Source: Cunninghamia lanceolata (Eukaryota; Streptophyta; Pinopsida; Cupressales; Cupressaceae). Taken from it: a stretch of DNA of 64,000 nucleotides. Below are positions 1 through 11,463 of this stretch, piece after piece. A program made the position numbers and the translations under genes. The notes under the pieces are model-generated. The model did no database searches, was not told where the DNA came from, and saw nothing but the letters and a program-made list of their open reading frames with translations. The stretch covers positions 14,650,001 through 14,714,000 of the forward strand of contig BSBN01000187.1 of NCBI GenBank assembly GCA_027924645.1, written 5' to 3'. Position 1 is the stretch's first letter, and each line of letters starts with the position of its first letter.

Positions 1-784
1 TAGTGACAGACTATGTTCTTGAGGTTCCGGATGAAGGAGAGAAGGATTTCAGTATGCAGATGAAGTGCGGATGTTCTTGGAAATCTTGTGGAAGTCTTTG
101 AATCATGTTTGGATCATGTGGATGGTCTACATCAAAGTTGGAGCTCGCAATTGAAGGATAACCTCTGGGTGAAGGAGCTCTTCCTGAGATTAGTCGACCA
201 AATGAGTTACACGTCTTATGGATGTTCTTGTAGATGTTTGCCGACTTAGATGATTATTCCTAAGTTGATGTCTTGTATAAATAAGTGATTGTGAAGTCAT
301 TTCTAGTATGTGGAAGTGGAGATGAGAGTGTGATAGCAAGGAGGAGAGTGAAAGGTAGAGCAGAAGTATTGGGCTTAAATGGAACTGATTCAAGCATGGT
401 GAAGATGCTATTTTTCCAGTTCAAGTAGGTGATACTTATTTCTTTGTAGACAGTGTGTCTCTTGTAGGCAGTGAGCCTCTTGTGAGCAGTGTGCTCAGGT
501 AGTGAGCCCTAACTAGCATGTGCCATTTGTTCTTTCTATTCTTCTAACAAAGAATACAATCTTGGGTTAATCACCCATGGTTTTTCCCTTAAACGGGTTT
601 TCCACGTCAAAATCTTGGTGTCTCATGTGTTGATATGTTTCTACTCTTAATTTGTTGCATTATGCTTCCATGATTGATTTATTATTAGACTCCTAATTGC
701 AAATGGAATTAAGTTTTTAATTGAGATAAAGTTTTGCACAACTGATTCAACCCCCCCTCTTAGTTGTGTGTCTTAAGTCTAACA
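1..784 (+). mobile_element. 3' part of a Sirevirus-type Copia LTR (family A)
   Basis: This is the same LTR family as 41831-43126 and 47664-48959, which lie on the other strand. The shared core near 410-600 has the alternating 'gcagtg / cagtgtg' stretch followed by a highly similar block ending in 'aaatcttggtg'. The terminus is typical of these elements: a run of C followed by 'tcttagttgtg' and the end TCTAACA at 784. No primer binding site follows; the next base is coding-like env sequence, so this is read as the right end of an inserted element or solo LTR whose left part is outside the window. Orientation is plus, from the TATA box and U5 end. Confidence 0.85.
276..285 (+). promoter_or_regulatory. 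TATA box of LTR A
   Basis: TATAAATAAG lies upstream of the region that would be transcribed R/U5. The same box is in the same place in both other copies of this LTR (42336-42345 and 48169-48178, minus strand), which supports function in the ancestral element. Confidence 0.65.
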
Positions 785-2150
785 AAGGACATTGTATTCA
801 TGGTGAATAAAGATAAATGCTTTATGGAAGCTGTGGAACCAAGAAATCAATGGGTCCCTGCACTAGGTTATGAAGTTGTAGAAGATGTCTTGACTGAGTT
901 AGCTGATACACTACTAAGTAAACCTACTGATCCCAAAGAAGATAGATTCAGGACTTTCTCAGAATTATCTTCAAGAATGCTAATGGAACATGAACAGTCA
1001 GAAAAAACATTAGATGAACAATTAAGGTATAAAACAAATTAAAAGGATCTGAGTTCACAAGCACTCCAGAAAGGAAAGACAAGAGATCTAAAGAGGAGAG
1101 ACCAGCATCTAGTCCCAGAAAAGAATAAGGATCTCATCCATTACAGAAGCCAAAATTGAAGGAGAAAAGAAAAAGAAAGTCTCACATTGTGAAGATAAGG
1201 TGACAAGAGACACTGCTGCTTCAGCAAAAGAATTTCTTGAAAAGGAGAAACAAGAATGGGATGAACTAGAATTACTACAGGACCTAGACACAATGTGTCT
1301 AACATAGAAATTTAAGTGGGCTTCAATTGTTCAAGCAATGGCTCAAGAAGAGTTGTTGAAATCACTTACTGAGGATAGTAACCTGATTGATGAAGCATCT
1401 GGGATCTTGGAGAAGCTACTACCTACCCACAAGAGGGATTCATCCAAGCCCCCGACAAGTCATTTGAAGGGATTAATAAATTTAGTAAGTAATCAATTTG
1501 AATCTTTTGATAAATCTACAAAATTAAAAGTAAGGAAGGAATTGGAAGGAAAAAGACTGGAAGAATTAAAGACAATGCTAGCCAAGGATAAGATTTTGTT
1601 AGATAATTCAATATCCAACATTTAAAGAGCTATGAAAGAAGCTGGAGATGTCTACAAATTTTGCCTATCCTGGCCAAAAGCTACTTAGGAGATGAAGAGA
1701 AGATCAAAGAACTAGAATACAGAATGATGGACATCTCTAACAAATTTGATCCAGCAACAGAATCAATTAGAAATAAGGAAGAAAAAGTCATCCACATCCA
1801 TAATGATCTGTTTGAATTATTAAATCAAAAATATCAAATAAAAAGTAGAATGGGACAACTAAGGAGACTAGTCTGCCCTAAACTGGACTCAATGACAAAA
1901 CTTATTGCAAAGGCTAGGGTAGTTGCACAAAAAGGCACACCTTCTGATCTCAATAAGACGGAAGGTTTAGCCTTTCTCTAGAGAGGACACATTCCAATCT
2001 TGGATAATGCTCAGAAAGGTTGGGAAAATGAGTGGGCATAGATCAAGAACTTATTCAATGACATTCTCAAATACATGTAATACAAAGAGGTAGATTGCAC
2101 TTGTAAATATGCGGCTGAATACATCAATTTTGAAATTTTGACAAATTTTT
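785..2150 (+). pseudogene. env-like accessory ORF of a Sirevirus, C-terminal part, broken
   Basis: Open stretches at 785-1039, 1338-1622 and 1661-1978 form a degraded, mostly helical, charge-rich protein with coiled-coil character and no enzyme motif. It ends shortly before a polypurine array and a 3' LTR, which is the place of the env-like ORF in Sireviruses (known of the clade). It is collinear with the env-like ORF of gypsy element E1 on the minus strand: FMVNKDKCFMEAVEP (797-841) matches FMVDKDYTYMEAMEP (7240-7284), and MKEAGDVYKFCLSW (1632-1673) matches a 14-codon block at 4377-4418. The N-terminal part is missing because LTR A joins at 784/785. Several in-frame stops, for example at 1039 and 1624, show it is dead. 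'env-like' is a positional name; no fusion peptide or clear membrane segment is seen. Confidence 0.7.
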
Positions 2151-2168
2151 GAAGTCTGGATCACACCC

Positions 2169-2314
2169 TTTGCCATTGATGTCAAAGGGGAGAAGTAGAT
2201 TGGTGAAAAATGCATAATCATCTTAGGGGGAGAAAGAAAGCACAGTGTATATATTAAGGGGGAGTAGTCAGGTATTTTTCACTAAGTTTTGCCATCAATA
2301 CCAAAGGGGGAGAA
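2169..2314 (+). promoter_or_regulatory. Polypurine tract array before a Sirevirus 3' LTR
   Basis: Four purine runs occur in 146 bp: at about 2184-2195, 2225-2236, 2256-2264 and 2303-2314. The last touches the LTR start. Two are preceded by the phrase 'ttgccat(t/c)a(t/a)' found also before the tracts at 43127-43320 and 58204-58400. The terminal tract would prime plus-strand DNA synthesis; the role of the extra ones is unknown to me, though multiple tracts are described for Sireviruses. Confidence 0.75.
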
Positions 2315-3842
2315 TGTTGGCAAGAGACACTGCTCCGGTATGCATCTGTATGTTGTCATTTATGGAAACAAGACTCATAGATCCTATCACAATTATAGGA
2401 AGAGATATCTCTGGAAGAACATATTAGTTTCCAGGTCCGGTTGAAAGAAAATGGCTAAGTATGGAAAGTATGTAGAGTAGAAGACAGGAAGTCATCTAGT
2501 ATGCCTTCGCAGATAATGATCTAGTTATACGGTTTAGGTATGATGTTAGTTGATGTTTGATAGTGTTATGCCTTAGAGATTAAGTCTTGATCCTCTTCAA
2601 AAGTCATCTTGAAGAAATGTCTATGTTCAGGCAAGCAAAGGTATAGCAAGAAGAGTGAATAGGGTCTAGGGCATAGTCCATATTCCTCCGTAGACAAGTA
2701 TTTCATTATGCAGTTTTGAGGTGTTGTAAACACTTGTATGAAGTGTCTTATTCTAGAGTTAGGAGATCTGAAGTTCATCGGAAGGATAGCTACAATTTCC
2801 TAGGTACCGACATAGTGTGTGACAGAGTTTGACATAGACAATCTAAGTTCTGATGGTTCGCATCTCTCCACAAGATGATATGATGCCTTGCAGTTCTAAG
2901 GATAAGAACGGGAATGTGTAAAGAGTCCTTGATACTGTTTTGGATGTGTTTTGAGATCCTCAGTAAAAGTTGCAAGTCAGTAGATGAAGTTCTTAAGCAT
3001 ACTCTTAAGGAAGAGGCCGATAAGTATATTAATCATTGTGGGGAGAAGAGTTAATGTTTGGAGGATCCATACAAGTAACTGAATGATTAGAGCCGACCTA
3101 TATGAACATGTTTGGGAGAAGATTTAGGTCCGCATGACACATAGTGCATTGCATTGAGTGACAAGGTACATCCTTCTACGTACACATTTCACTTCTTGGA
3201 TGCCAACCTGATTATGAAGTAAAGCATGTTGCGGGTATATAAAGGAGATGAAATTCAGTTGAGTGGTATGAGAGTGGAAGTATATGTGGGTGATGCGAGG
3301 ATGCGAATAGAGGGGCAGATTTAGAGGATCAACAGTGATGAAGACTTGGGATTTAGAATACAGTTGTTAAATGACTGCACCCTGGCACAGTGGTAGATAC
3401 TTAAGCAATACTCAGTTATTATGTATGATTTAATTGGAAGCAAGATTTTGTCATCAAGGTAGTAAGCCAGTAGTGAGACTTCATTAGGGTTAATAGCCCT
3501 TATTGTAATCTTGCTAGGTTTAGGGTTGAGGCAGTGAGCTTGGTAAATCTAGTTGTACTTCATGGCTGTAAACCAGCATGTTCTAGGCTCGTGGACTGAC
3601 CAAGTCTAAACATCATTTTTGTAAAGATTGCAATATATTTATGAGAACTAATCCTCTCTATGGTTTTTCCCTCTTTGGGTTTCCCATGTAAAATCTTGGT
3701 GTTATGTGTCATGCTTTTGTGGATGCTGTTCAGTTGTATATTTTGCTTCTATTGGATTATTATTTTGAAATGGTTAAAAGTTAAAGTACATGAAAAGATT
3801 TATAGAAAACTAATTCACACCCCCCTCTCAGTGTTCCTGACA
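2315..3842 (+). mobile_element. 3' LTR of a Sirevirus-type Copia element (1,528 bp)
   Basis: The start is set by the adjoining polypurine tract and TGTTGG at 2315, the end by the C-rich U5 terminus 'ccccctctcagtgttcctgaca' region closing at 3842. It shares the layout of families A and B (TATA box, 'gtaatcttgctaggtttagg' block similar to LTR B, 'tggtttttccct', C-run end) but is too diverged to be either. It belongs to the element whose env-like ORF is 785-2150. The partner LTR is left of the window. The flank at 3843 is the 3' LTR of gypsy E1, so this element inserted there. Confidence 0.8.
3236..3244 (+). promoter_or_regulatory. TATA box of the 2315-3842 LTR
   Basis: TATATAAAG in a locally GC-richer context, about 600 bp before the LTR end, in the same relative place as the TATA box of LTRs A and B. 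Confidence 0.55.
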
Positions 3843-3923
3843 TTCAATAGATATACCCTTTGTATGGCCTTTGTGGTAAGCTATAGTAGGTTCTGCTTCC
3901 TGCCTTGTTCTCTGCGAACATCA
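3843..3923 (-). mobile_element. First 81 bp of the 3' LTR of gypsy element E1
   Basis: Read on the minus strand, an env-like reading frame is followed by the purine run at 3924-3934 and then TGATGTTCGC, a plausible LTR start. The LTR is cut after 81 bp by the Sirevirus end at 3842. No second copy of this stretch is seen in the window, so the boundary rests on the polypurine tract and TG only. Confidence 0.5.
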
Positions 3924-3934
3924 CTCCCCCTTTT
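3924..3934 (-). promoter_or_regulatory. Polypurine tract of E1
   Basis: On the minus strand this is AAAAGGGGGAG, lying directly before TGATGTTCGC. It marks the end of the internal region of E1. Confidence 0.55.
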
Positions 3935-5946
3935 AAAGGTATGTCTTGTCCCCAAGACATGTTCTTCAGTTTGTAGGTAGGATGTTTTTATAGATTACCC
4001 TGAGATGAGACATAATAGTATCCCATTGTTTCTTTGCAGATGTCAAAATTTGTATTTGGCTTTCTAGCTAGATATATGCATCCTCTGCTTCTCCTAAGGT
4101 AGCTGATACCTTTACCTTCTGTGTAGTCTATTTTTCTTTAATGAATACTCTAGTTAGGGATGCCAACCTTAAGATTATTACTTCTCTTAGCTGATTGATC
4201 TACGATTTTATCTATTCTCTCTAATCCTAGAATTGTTGTAACTGAAAGTGTAAGGTTTCTACGTATGTCCTTATGGCTCCATTAGTGTCATGTATTGAAT
4301 CATAGGTACTGGCCACTTGTGTTATCTATGTTTCTAATGCCTATATTTGATCTTTTATATTTTTAGTAGTAATAAGCCATTGTAAACAAAACTAGTAGAT
4401 TACCTTGGCCTCTTCCATACCTTGTTAAATGTTCTTTATTTGGGATTCTAGTTTATTGTGTGCCTTAGCATATTTGTTGGAAGCATCAGCTAGTCTTTTC
4501 TAATTGATTTTCTCTATTATATTTTCTTCTGCTTTCTTCTCCAGATATGTAGAATGAGCCTTAAATCTTTACATCATCTATTTGAGTTGCTAGGTAGGAG
4601 GTAAGGATGTGTCCCTCTGTGCCTATGACATCTCCTTTCTTATTATCTCTATTGCCTCCATTAGTATCTCACTTCCCTCAATGTGTTGCTACAAAATTTC
4701 TTCCCTCATTGTGGAGTGGAAGATATCACCCAATTGTAACTTCTATACGGGTGAGCTACTAGATAGATTTACTTATCCCACTATCATTGATAATTGTAGT
4801 AGCTGAGGAGTCATCATGGATTGTATCTATTTTGTTGTGCTAGGAAATATTTGATAGATTGGATGGGTGAGGTAGAAGAGGATGCATCCTGGGCATCCAG
4901 TTTGTTATCTCTTGTATTCAGAGCCTCTTCTTGCTATTGTCCATCCTCCTTATCTATATTGGTTTTGTACAAAGGAGATATGCTTTGTTCTATATTCCAC
5001 AGAGGATGTGTATCCTATTGTGCTGCATTTTTCTGTGCCTCCTTAACTATATCATATATTTTCTTTGTTATTTTTTCAATTTTTGCCTCTATCTTATCTT
5101 TGTCTGCTTGTTCCATGTTCATCAAGGTATCCACCCTTTGCTTTGACCTCAAATCTATGGCTCATATTTGTGCTATTTTATCCTTCTCTTCCACAGAGAT
5201 AGAATTACTCATTCCATCAATAGCTTGATGCCTGAGATGCTCATCCAATTTCAGGGCTTCTTCTCTTCTTTGCCTTAGTACACCTACAAGGCTATCTGGT
5301 AGCAATCCCAGAATTTCATCCATTGTTTTATTAGTTTTTATCATATATTTAATTATTTCTCATTCAATTATCTTCTTATTATCCATAGATACCTCAGGGT
5401 AAAGTTATGTTGTCTCCTTTAGCAAACCATGATATTTAATCCCATTGAGGATTGCATCTAGGTTTAGTGGAGTATCATGTGTTATTGGTTTTTATTTCTT
5501 CTTCCTTATCAGTTTAGATACCTCTTCTCCCCCTTCTTCCTCTTCTACCTCCTCTATACAATATACATTTTTCATTCCTTTATCTTGTTACTTTTGTCTT
5601 GCTCCCTTTTTCTTCTCAACACTCATCTATACTAATGTTTCTGATGCTATCCTCCTACCGGTGGATACTGTTTGTGATGATGAGGTAGGTTGTGGTATTT
5701 TTTGTGCATTGGTTGTCATAGATGCACTTCTCCCTAATCATCTAGGTGTTTATGAAGTAGCGGGCTCTTACAGACCAAAGGGTCTAGCTTGCAAAGCTTC
5801 TACAGTGGCCTATGAAGCTGATGCAGTGTTAGATGGTGTAGATGCACCCTCCAAAGGTAGGATTTCCCATTATTTATGCAATTAATCCTTGTGTTTCTCT
5901 AAATGTTCCTTTGTATTCTCCTTATGCATTTTAAGTTTCTCACTAA
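3935..5946 (-). pseudogene. env-like ORF of gypsy E1, C-terminal part
   Basis: Minus-strand reading gives a long degraded protein: a helical stretch SEKLKMHKENTKEHLEKHKD near 5946-5880, a Ser/Thr/Ala-rich segment to about 5640, a short acidic run VEEEEGGEE near 5530, the segment MDEILGLLPDSL (5344-5270), and then coiled coil down to about 4380. The block at 4377-4418 has the pattern M-x-E-A-x3-Y-x-F-C-L-x-W (the x before F is a stop here), also seen at 1632-1673 in a Copia element. Many in-frame stops. It follows the integrase of E1, the usual place of an env-like ORF in Athila-type gypsy elements. Function of the protein is unknown. The reading frame is interrupted at 5947 by inserted sequence and resumes at about 7105. 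Confidence 0.65.
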
Positions 5947-7104
5947 TGTTGACGTGGTCATGTGTAAAGATCTATGTATTTATGTAGGTTTTTAAGTATA
6001 GCCTAGTGTAAGGAATAGACTTGATAACAACTGGAGTCAGCAGCATCAGAATTCTAGGGTGTTAGGAATCTAGTAGATGCATGATCGTGGACTTTAGTTT
6101 GTGTTGCCTCTAACCACCTAGCATTTTCTTAACTTCTTTTATTTTCTATTGAAAACACTTAAGATATTTCATGTCTCCACTCGAAGCCTTTAATATGTTG
6201 AATTTAATAGACAACTAGTTTAGTTAAAGTTTTTTTTTTTTTTTTTTTTTCTGTTGAACACTTCTTTAGTGGCATTAATATGCCACCTAAAATCTAAGAT
6301 TTTGGTAGTATAGATTATGGGATGATTCCTAAAAATAATTGTTATGTTATATTATGTTATGTTATGATGTACTAAGCAATAGTGATGTGCAATTGATTAT
6401 TATGTTTTGTTATGCTATGAAAAAGACAATCAAGTTATGTTTTGAGTAATCTTATCTTGAGTAATGAGCATACGAATGGAATTTTGGATCTGTTAAATAA
6501 TGAATATGATTTGAGTCAAGTAGAAGATTTCTAGAGAGCTAGCCACTCGAAGGATATAGGAATAGATAAGTATTTTAATGTTGTGAAGCTGTGTTGTTTA
6601 AATTCTGTTATGTGAATGTTTTATTTTAGATTAACTATGTAACCTTCTGTTGAATGGTGTTATGGTAGAGTATTGTTGTGTTCCCGCAGGATATTGTGTT
6701 TTAGTTATTTTCTTTAAATTTGTAGTTTGAAAGTTCTATGTGTTATGTTATGATTTTTGGAGCTCCTGCTCAATACAAAAATTTGTTACAGTTGATAGTG
6801 CATGTTCACAATTGAAGAAATTTCCTATTTTCTTAGATTAACTTGTTTCTTTCAAATCGTTAGATAGAAGTTGATGTGTTGATTCCTAGTTTAGAAAATA
6901 CTTTCTACATTAAAATCCAAATGATTTATAGATTAAGATTGTTTTCTTTCTAGTTTAGATTTATTTTGTTAAAATCTTTCTTAGAAATTTAGAAAATCTC
7001 TGCTAAGTTGAGATGTTCGAATCTATTCCCTATTGCAGATAGCCTTGGACACTACCCAATCGACATAACTGGCATATTTTTAACTATAGTGTTAGGACTT
7101 AACA
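5947..7104. mobile_element. Probable solo LTR or non-coding insertion inside the E1 env-like ORF
   Basis: Coding-like minus-strand sequence stops at about 7105 and resumes at 5946, and the collinear copy at 785-2150 has no such gap. The 1,158 bp between starts TGTTGACG and ends TTAACA, giving matching TGTT and AACA ends as in an LTR. It is AT-rich, has no ORF, and holds a T21 run and TTATG repeats. The flanking 5-mers (ACTAA and ATAAA) are not a clean target duplication, so recombination or decay must be assumed. Orientation not determined. Confidence 0.5.
6230..6250. repeat. T21 homopolymer
   Basis: Twenty-one consecutive T on the plus strand, within the non-coding insertion. No target duplication or A-tailed element was recognised beside it. 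Confidence 0.9.
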
Positions 7105-8250
7105 ATAAATTGTCACCTCCCTATATGTCCCAAATATTTCTACTGCAGTATCTTTGGGTTTGATTAGTAAATTCTCCACATAGGCATTTATTTCTACCTT
7201 AGAAACTTCATAAGGCAACCTAGGTATCTATAAAGTTGTAGGCTCCATTGCCTCCATATAAGTGTAATCTTTATCTACCATGAAAGTACTATGATTAATA
7301 TACTGCTTTATAGATTCATATGGTAATCTTTCTCTATGTTGCATATGTAACTGTAAGGTTTTGAAGAAACCCTAGTACATGGTGTTGAACGCTCTTGTGT
7401 CACTAAAGCTTCTAATGTGTTGTTTTATTTGTGTGGCAACTGATAGGTGTTGTTGTCAAAATGTTCCTTTGAATCTCGGTAATTCATTGAGAAAATAGAA
7501 TACTATTCATATAATTAAAGTACCATACCAAAAATTGTAGTTTGAATCCTTTGTTCTTTTCAGGTTCTCTATGAACTGCTCCCTCATCACTTCACAAAGG
7601 TTAAAATCTTTTCCCTCTTTCACCATTTCATATGCAATGTGAATTGTTGTGGTGGTATCTAAACCCTCTCTATTTGAATAGTATATCTTGTAGACTATCC
7701 CCATCATGGCATACCAGATCCCCAAATCTATGATATCCTTTACATTGAGGCTTTGCCTATTAGGTTTTGCTCCTATCAGCTTAGCAACCTTATTATTCTT
7801 GATTGCTTTCATTTCTAGTATTGGCCCTATTGAGCTAAGTCCAATTACTACTTTGATTGCATCCTTTGTTATGAGGTAGGTTTTTCCCAAATAGATAAAT
7901 TTGTCATGGATCTAGTTGAGAATTATCTTTACCCATTCATGGGCATCACTGAAATCTAGATAATCTTTCCATATATCCAATTTCTTGGCAGCAATGTTCT
8001 TGTATTTATTAGAGTACCCTACATCTCTGAGTAGGATGTCCCTTAGCTCCTCAAAATTTATATGGGTTATCTCTGTGATTGTGGCATGGATGTACTTCCT
8101 GATATCTTCAATGTAGACCACATCTGCAAGAACATTATTTCTTTGCCTAATTCCATAGCCTTGAATGGGAATTTCTTGTATTTAGGCCTTAGTTTCTCCG
8201 TCACATCGATGAGCACTAGTGTAGCCATCTTGTCTTTCTCATAGTTTGTC
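7105..8250 (-). pseudogene. env-like ORF of gypsy E1, N-terminal part
   Basis: Reading begins near 8230 (MATLVLIDVTEKLRPKYKKF) and continues with breaks to 7105. The best open piece is 7507-7890, with YLITKDAIKVVIGLSS and a helical segment DIIDLGIWYAMMGIVYKIYY. The layout (a folded N-terminal half, then a disordered and coiled-coil half) matches the plant transposon accessory protein that follows pol in several gypsy elements. The terminal block FMVDKDYTYMEAMEP (7240-7284) is shared with the Sirevirus ORF at 797-841. Stops and frameshifts are numerous. I cannot assign a molecular function. Confidence 0.6.
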
Positions 8251-8299
8251 TGGTAGGCTTTGATTGCTATGTAGCTTAGAGCTCAATTTTTATCAACTT

Positions 8300-9690
8300 T
8301 TTAGGATGGAAATGAGGATTTTAGGTCAAATTAGGTTATAAATATCCCTAAAAGTTACTTTTTGCATTTATTATTTTTACGTGTTATATTTTTTCATGGG
8401 ATTTTGTAGTCATTTATTGTTATAAGCTATTAACGATTACTTTATTCTACAATATGATACAATATGATATAGTTAGTATGTTACATGTTTGGATTCCACT
8501 GCATTTCATCTTTTCATCTCAGAGATTTGTGATAATGCTTCAACTAAGCTCCATTAGCATATCCGGCAATGATTCTTCCTTCCATATCTTTCAATCTTAC
8601 CTCTCCGGATTTTGCAATTTCATGTATGTAATATGGTCCTAACCATCTAATTTTGAATTTTCCCTATCTCTTAAACTTACTATCATACAAAAGTACCAAG
8701 TCTCCTTCTTTGCATTTTTTCTCCACAGGTTCTAGTCATGCCAAGATTTATGCCACTTTCATTCAAGATTCATGTTATAGGCTACCACTAGCCTGTTTTC
8801 ATCCATTTTCTCTAGTTCCTCAATTCTTAGTCAAGGATTCCTTCGTATTTAGTTTTAGAGTCTACAGTATTAAAGTTATGAAGTATAAAGTGCATTGGTA
8901 TAGTAGCATCCAAGCCATAAACTAGCTCATAAGGTGTGAAATTTGTAGATCATTTGTAAGTGGTGTGGTAGGCCCAAAGTAATACAGGTACTTTTAGGTC
9001 CCAATCTATTATGTTGCCATCACACATTTTTGTCAATGTATTACCAATGATCTTGTTTAAGGCCTCACTTGCCCCATTTTCTTAGGGATGATATGGTGTT
9101 CTCTTATTGTGTACTATCATAAAGGATTGTAGTAACTTTGCAATCATGTTATTTACAAAGTGCTTTCCTTGGTCACTTGTGATACTGAGTGGACATCCAA
9201 ATCTAGTGATTATATTCTCATAGAGGAAATTTATGGTTGTTTTTGTAGTACAGTCTTTTGTAGGTATAGCTTCTACCATTTTGTAAGGTATTCTACTACG
9301 GTGATGATGTATCTTGATTTTTATTGTTTGGCCAAAGGATCTATGGGTCCAATAAAGTCAATTACCCATATCTCAAAGGGAAGTTGTGCTAATACTAGTC
9401 CTAATGGAATTTCATCTCTACCAATAGGTTTACCCATTCTTTGACAAATGTCACAATATTTTACATATCTTTTAGTATCTTGGAATAGGGTAGGCCACCA
9501 CAAGCATGCTAGTTTGATCTTTCTTGTTGTTAAGTTTCTAGAGTTATGTCCTCCTGCTATCCCTTCATGTGCTTCCTTTATAATATCCTCCCTTTCATGT
9601 TTATACACCATCCTCCTTATTATGTCATATTTCCCTCTTATATGTAGTTCTCCTTCAATAAGTGTATATGGAGAAGCCTTCCACATAAAA
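8300..9690 (-). pseudogene. pol: E1 integrase region of gypsy pol
   Basis: At 9686-9321 the minus strand encodes an H2C2 zinc-binding domain (HEGIAGGHNS... then CDICQRMGKP) followed by the start of the integrase core, FEIWVIDFIGP, with its first catalytic Asp. 9279-9082 continues the core with TSDQGKHFVNN, the second Asp. Further on the frame gives the conserved phrases ALNKIIGNTL and TPYELVYG before fading near 8640. From 8640 to about 8300 only fragments remain and no gene is seen. Role in the live ancestor: cleaves and joins retroelement cDNA to the host chromosome. Internal stops make it inactive. Confidence 0.85.
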
Positions 9691-9692
9691 AT

Positions 9693-10322
9693 TTATTTGT
9701 CTTGCAGAGATGCCTTAGTTGGACATTCTTGTGTGGCCAGTAGATATGCAACGTCTTTTAGTTCTTCCAGTACCACATTGACCCTAAACATGTTTATGCC
9801 AGGGAGTTCTTCATGGTTATCAAGATCCTCCCTTGTTTCAATTCTTGATAGATAATCAAGGCCTTGGTTTTGTTTCCCTGATTTCACTTCAATTTTAAAC
9901 TCAAATTCTTGGAACAGTAGAAGCCATATACATATTATTCCTTGTATGATAGGTTTATTTAATAGGTATTTTTGTAGTTCATGGTCAATAAAGAAAGTAA
10001 AGGGTGTGGATAGTAGATAGTGTCTAAATGTTTGTAGTGCATAGACCATTGCCACTATTTCCCTTTCTGTTGTAGTGTAATTTTTCTCATCTTTTGATAA
10101 TTTCCTACTAGCAAACACTATAGGATGATCTTTAGTTCCTTTAGGTTGAGGTAATACTACACCTACTCCTATGCCTGAGGCATCTACATGAACATGGAAA
10201 GGAATGTTCCAATCCGGGAATATCAAGATAGGGGCTTCAACAATTTTATGCTTTAGTATGTTAAAAGAAGATTGACACTTCTCATTCCATTTAGTGTTTC
10301 TTCCACTTTTTTTTTTGAGCAA
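9693..10322 (-). pseudogene. pol: E1 RNase H region of gypsy pol
   Basis: A 209-codon open stretch begins in the connection region and carries the RNase H domain: HVHVDASGIGVG with the first catalytic Asp, the phrase IVFASRKLSKDEKNYTTTERE with the catalytic Glu, ALQTFRHYLLSTPF, FFIDHELQKY with a later Asp, and a C-terminal GKQNQGLDYLSRI. The tail LNKPIIQGIICIWLLLFQEFEF is of the type seen in Athila/Tat-like gypsy elements. It degrades the RNA strand of the RNA-DNA hybrid. It is the least damaged part of E1. Confidence 0.88.
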
Positions 10323-10324
10323 TT

Positions 10325-11460
10325 CTTCTAAAGCTATTAGAATTAGTGCATTACCCTTTATAAACTTCTGGTGATACCCAGTGTAACCTAAGAAATTTTA
10401 GACTTCTGATGTTGTTTTAGTTGGTGGTATGATAGTGTGAGGATTAAAGTTACTTTCAAGGGATCTACCATCAACCCTTCTTTGTAAATAATGTGACCTT
10501 GGAGAGTTCCAAAAGGTACCACAAATGTGCATTTCTTTAGATTTAATGAAATTTTTAGACTTCTGCATTTGTTGAACATCATTCTCAAGGTCTATGTGTG
10601 GTCTTTCACTAAGACATAGATAGTCCAGTCATCTAGATAAAATTCTCAGAAATCATGAATGAATTCTTTAAATGGATTTACTACTATTCTACTGAAGACC
10701 ATTGATGCATTCTTAAGTCCAAAATGCATGAATATGTACATATAGGATCCCTATTTAGATGCAAATGTTGTCCTACATTGATCATCTTCTCTTATCTTTA
10801 CTTGGTGATAGACATAAAATCCATCAGTGAATGAATATATTTCCCTTTTAGCAACTTATTCCAATATTTCTTCTATGAAGGGTGTTGGGAATGGATCATG
10901 GATGCAAGCTTTATTTAACTCTTTGTAGTCTCTACATATCCTTATTTCTCTTGATTTCTTGTTTTGTACCACCATTAGCCTGATCCATTCAGCCTCTTCA
11001 ACAAGTTTTATGATTCTTGATGCTAACTTCTTGTCAATTTCTATCTTGACTCTTTTCTTCATGTTAGGATTGAGTCTATAAGGCCTTTTCTTGATTGGTT
11101 TCTATCCTTCTTTTATTTATATCTTCATTATCCTTGCTTCTTCTTTGATGCATTTCATCTTAGTGAAGGTCATTGGGAATAGGTCTTTAAACTTAGAGAG
11201 AATCTCAATCACCTGCACTACTACTTTTTCATCCCAATAGTCTCCAATCTTTTCCAGTTTAGGATCACCCTCCTTTGCAATATTTTCTTTTGTGATTTTC
11301 TGTGGCTCCTTATAATATTGGTCCTTTTGTTCAGTCAATATTTCTAACTCTCTTTCTCCTTATTGCACTTTAATATTTACCTCCTCATTATCCTCATCAT
11401 CTATCTTTGTGGTTTTATAGAATTTTTGGCCCATGCTCCTTGACTGTTGATCTATCCATT
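10325..11460 (-). pseudogene. pol: E1 reverse transcriptase region of gypsy pol
   Basis: The minus strand shows a linker with FKDLFPMTF (near 11180), the fingers motif IRICRDYKELNKACIHDPFPTP (10990-10880), and the catalytic motif FYLDDW with YLDD at 10628-10639, which is intact. The pieces 11117-11338, 10856-11062 and 10388-10588 are separated by stops. No protease motif (DSG/DTG) was found between gag and this region, so it is either lost or too decayed to see. Confidence 0.8.
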
Positions 11461-11463
11461 CCA

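Noticed and set aside
764..1042. A complete small gene starting in the LTR end
   Set aside because: The first codons are LTR sequence; the coding part starts after 784 and belongs to the truncated env-like ORF.
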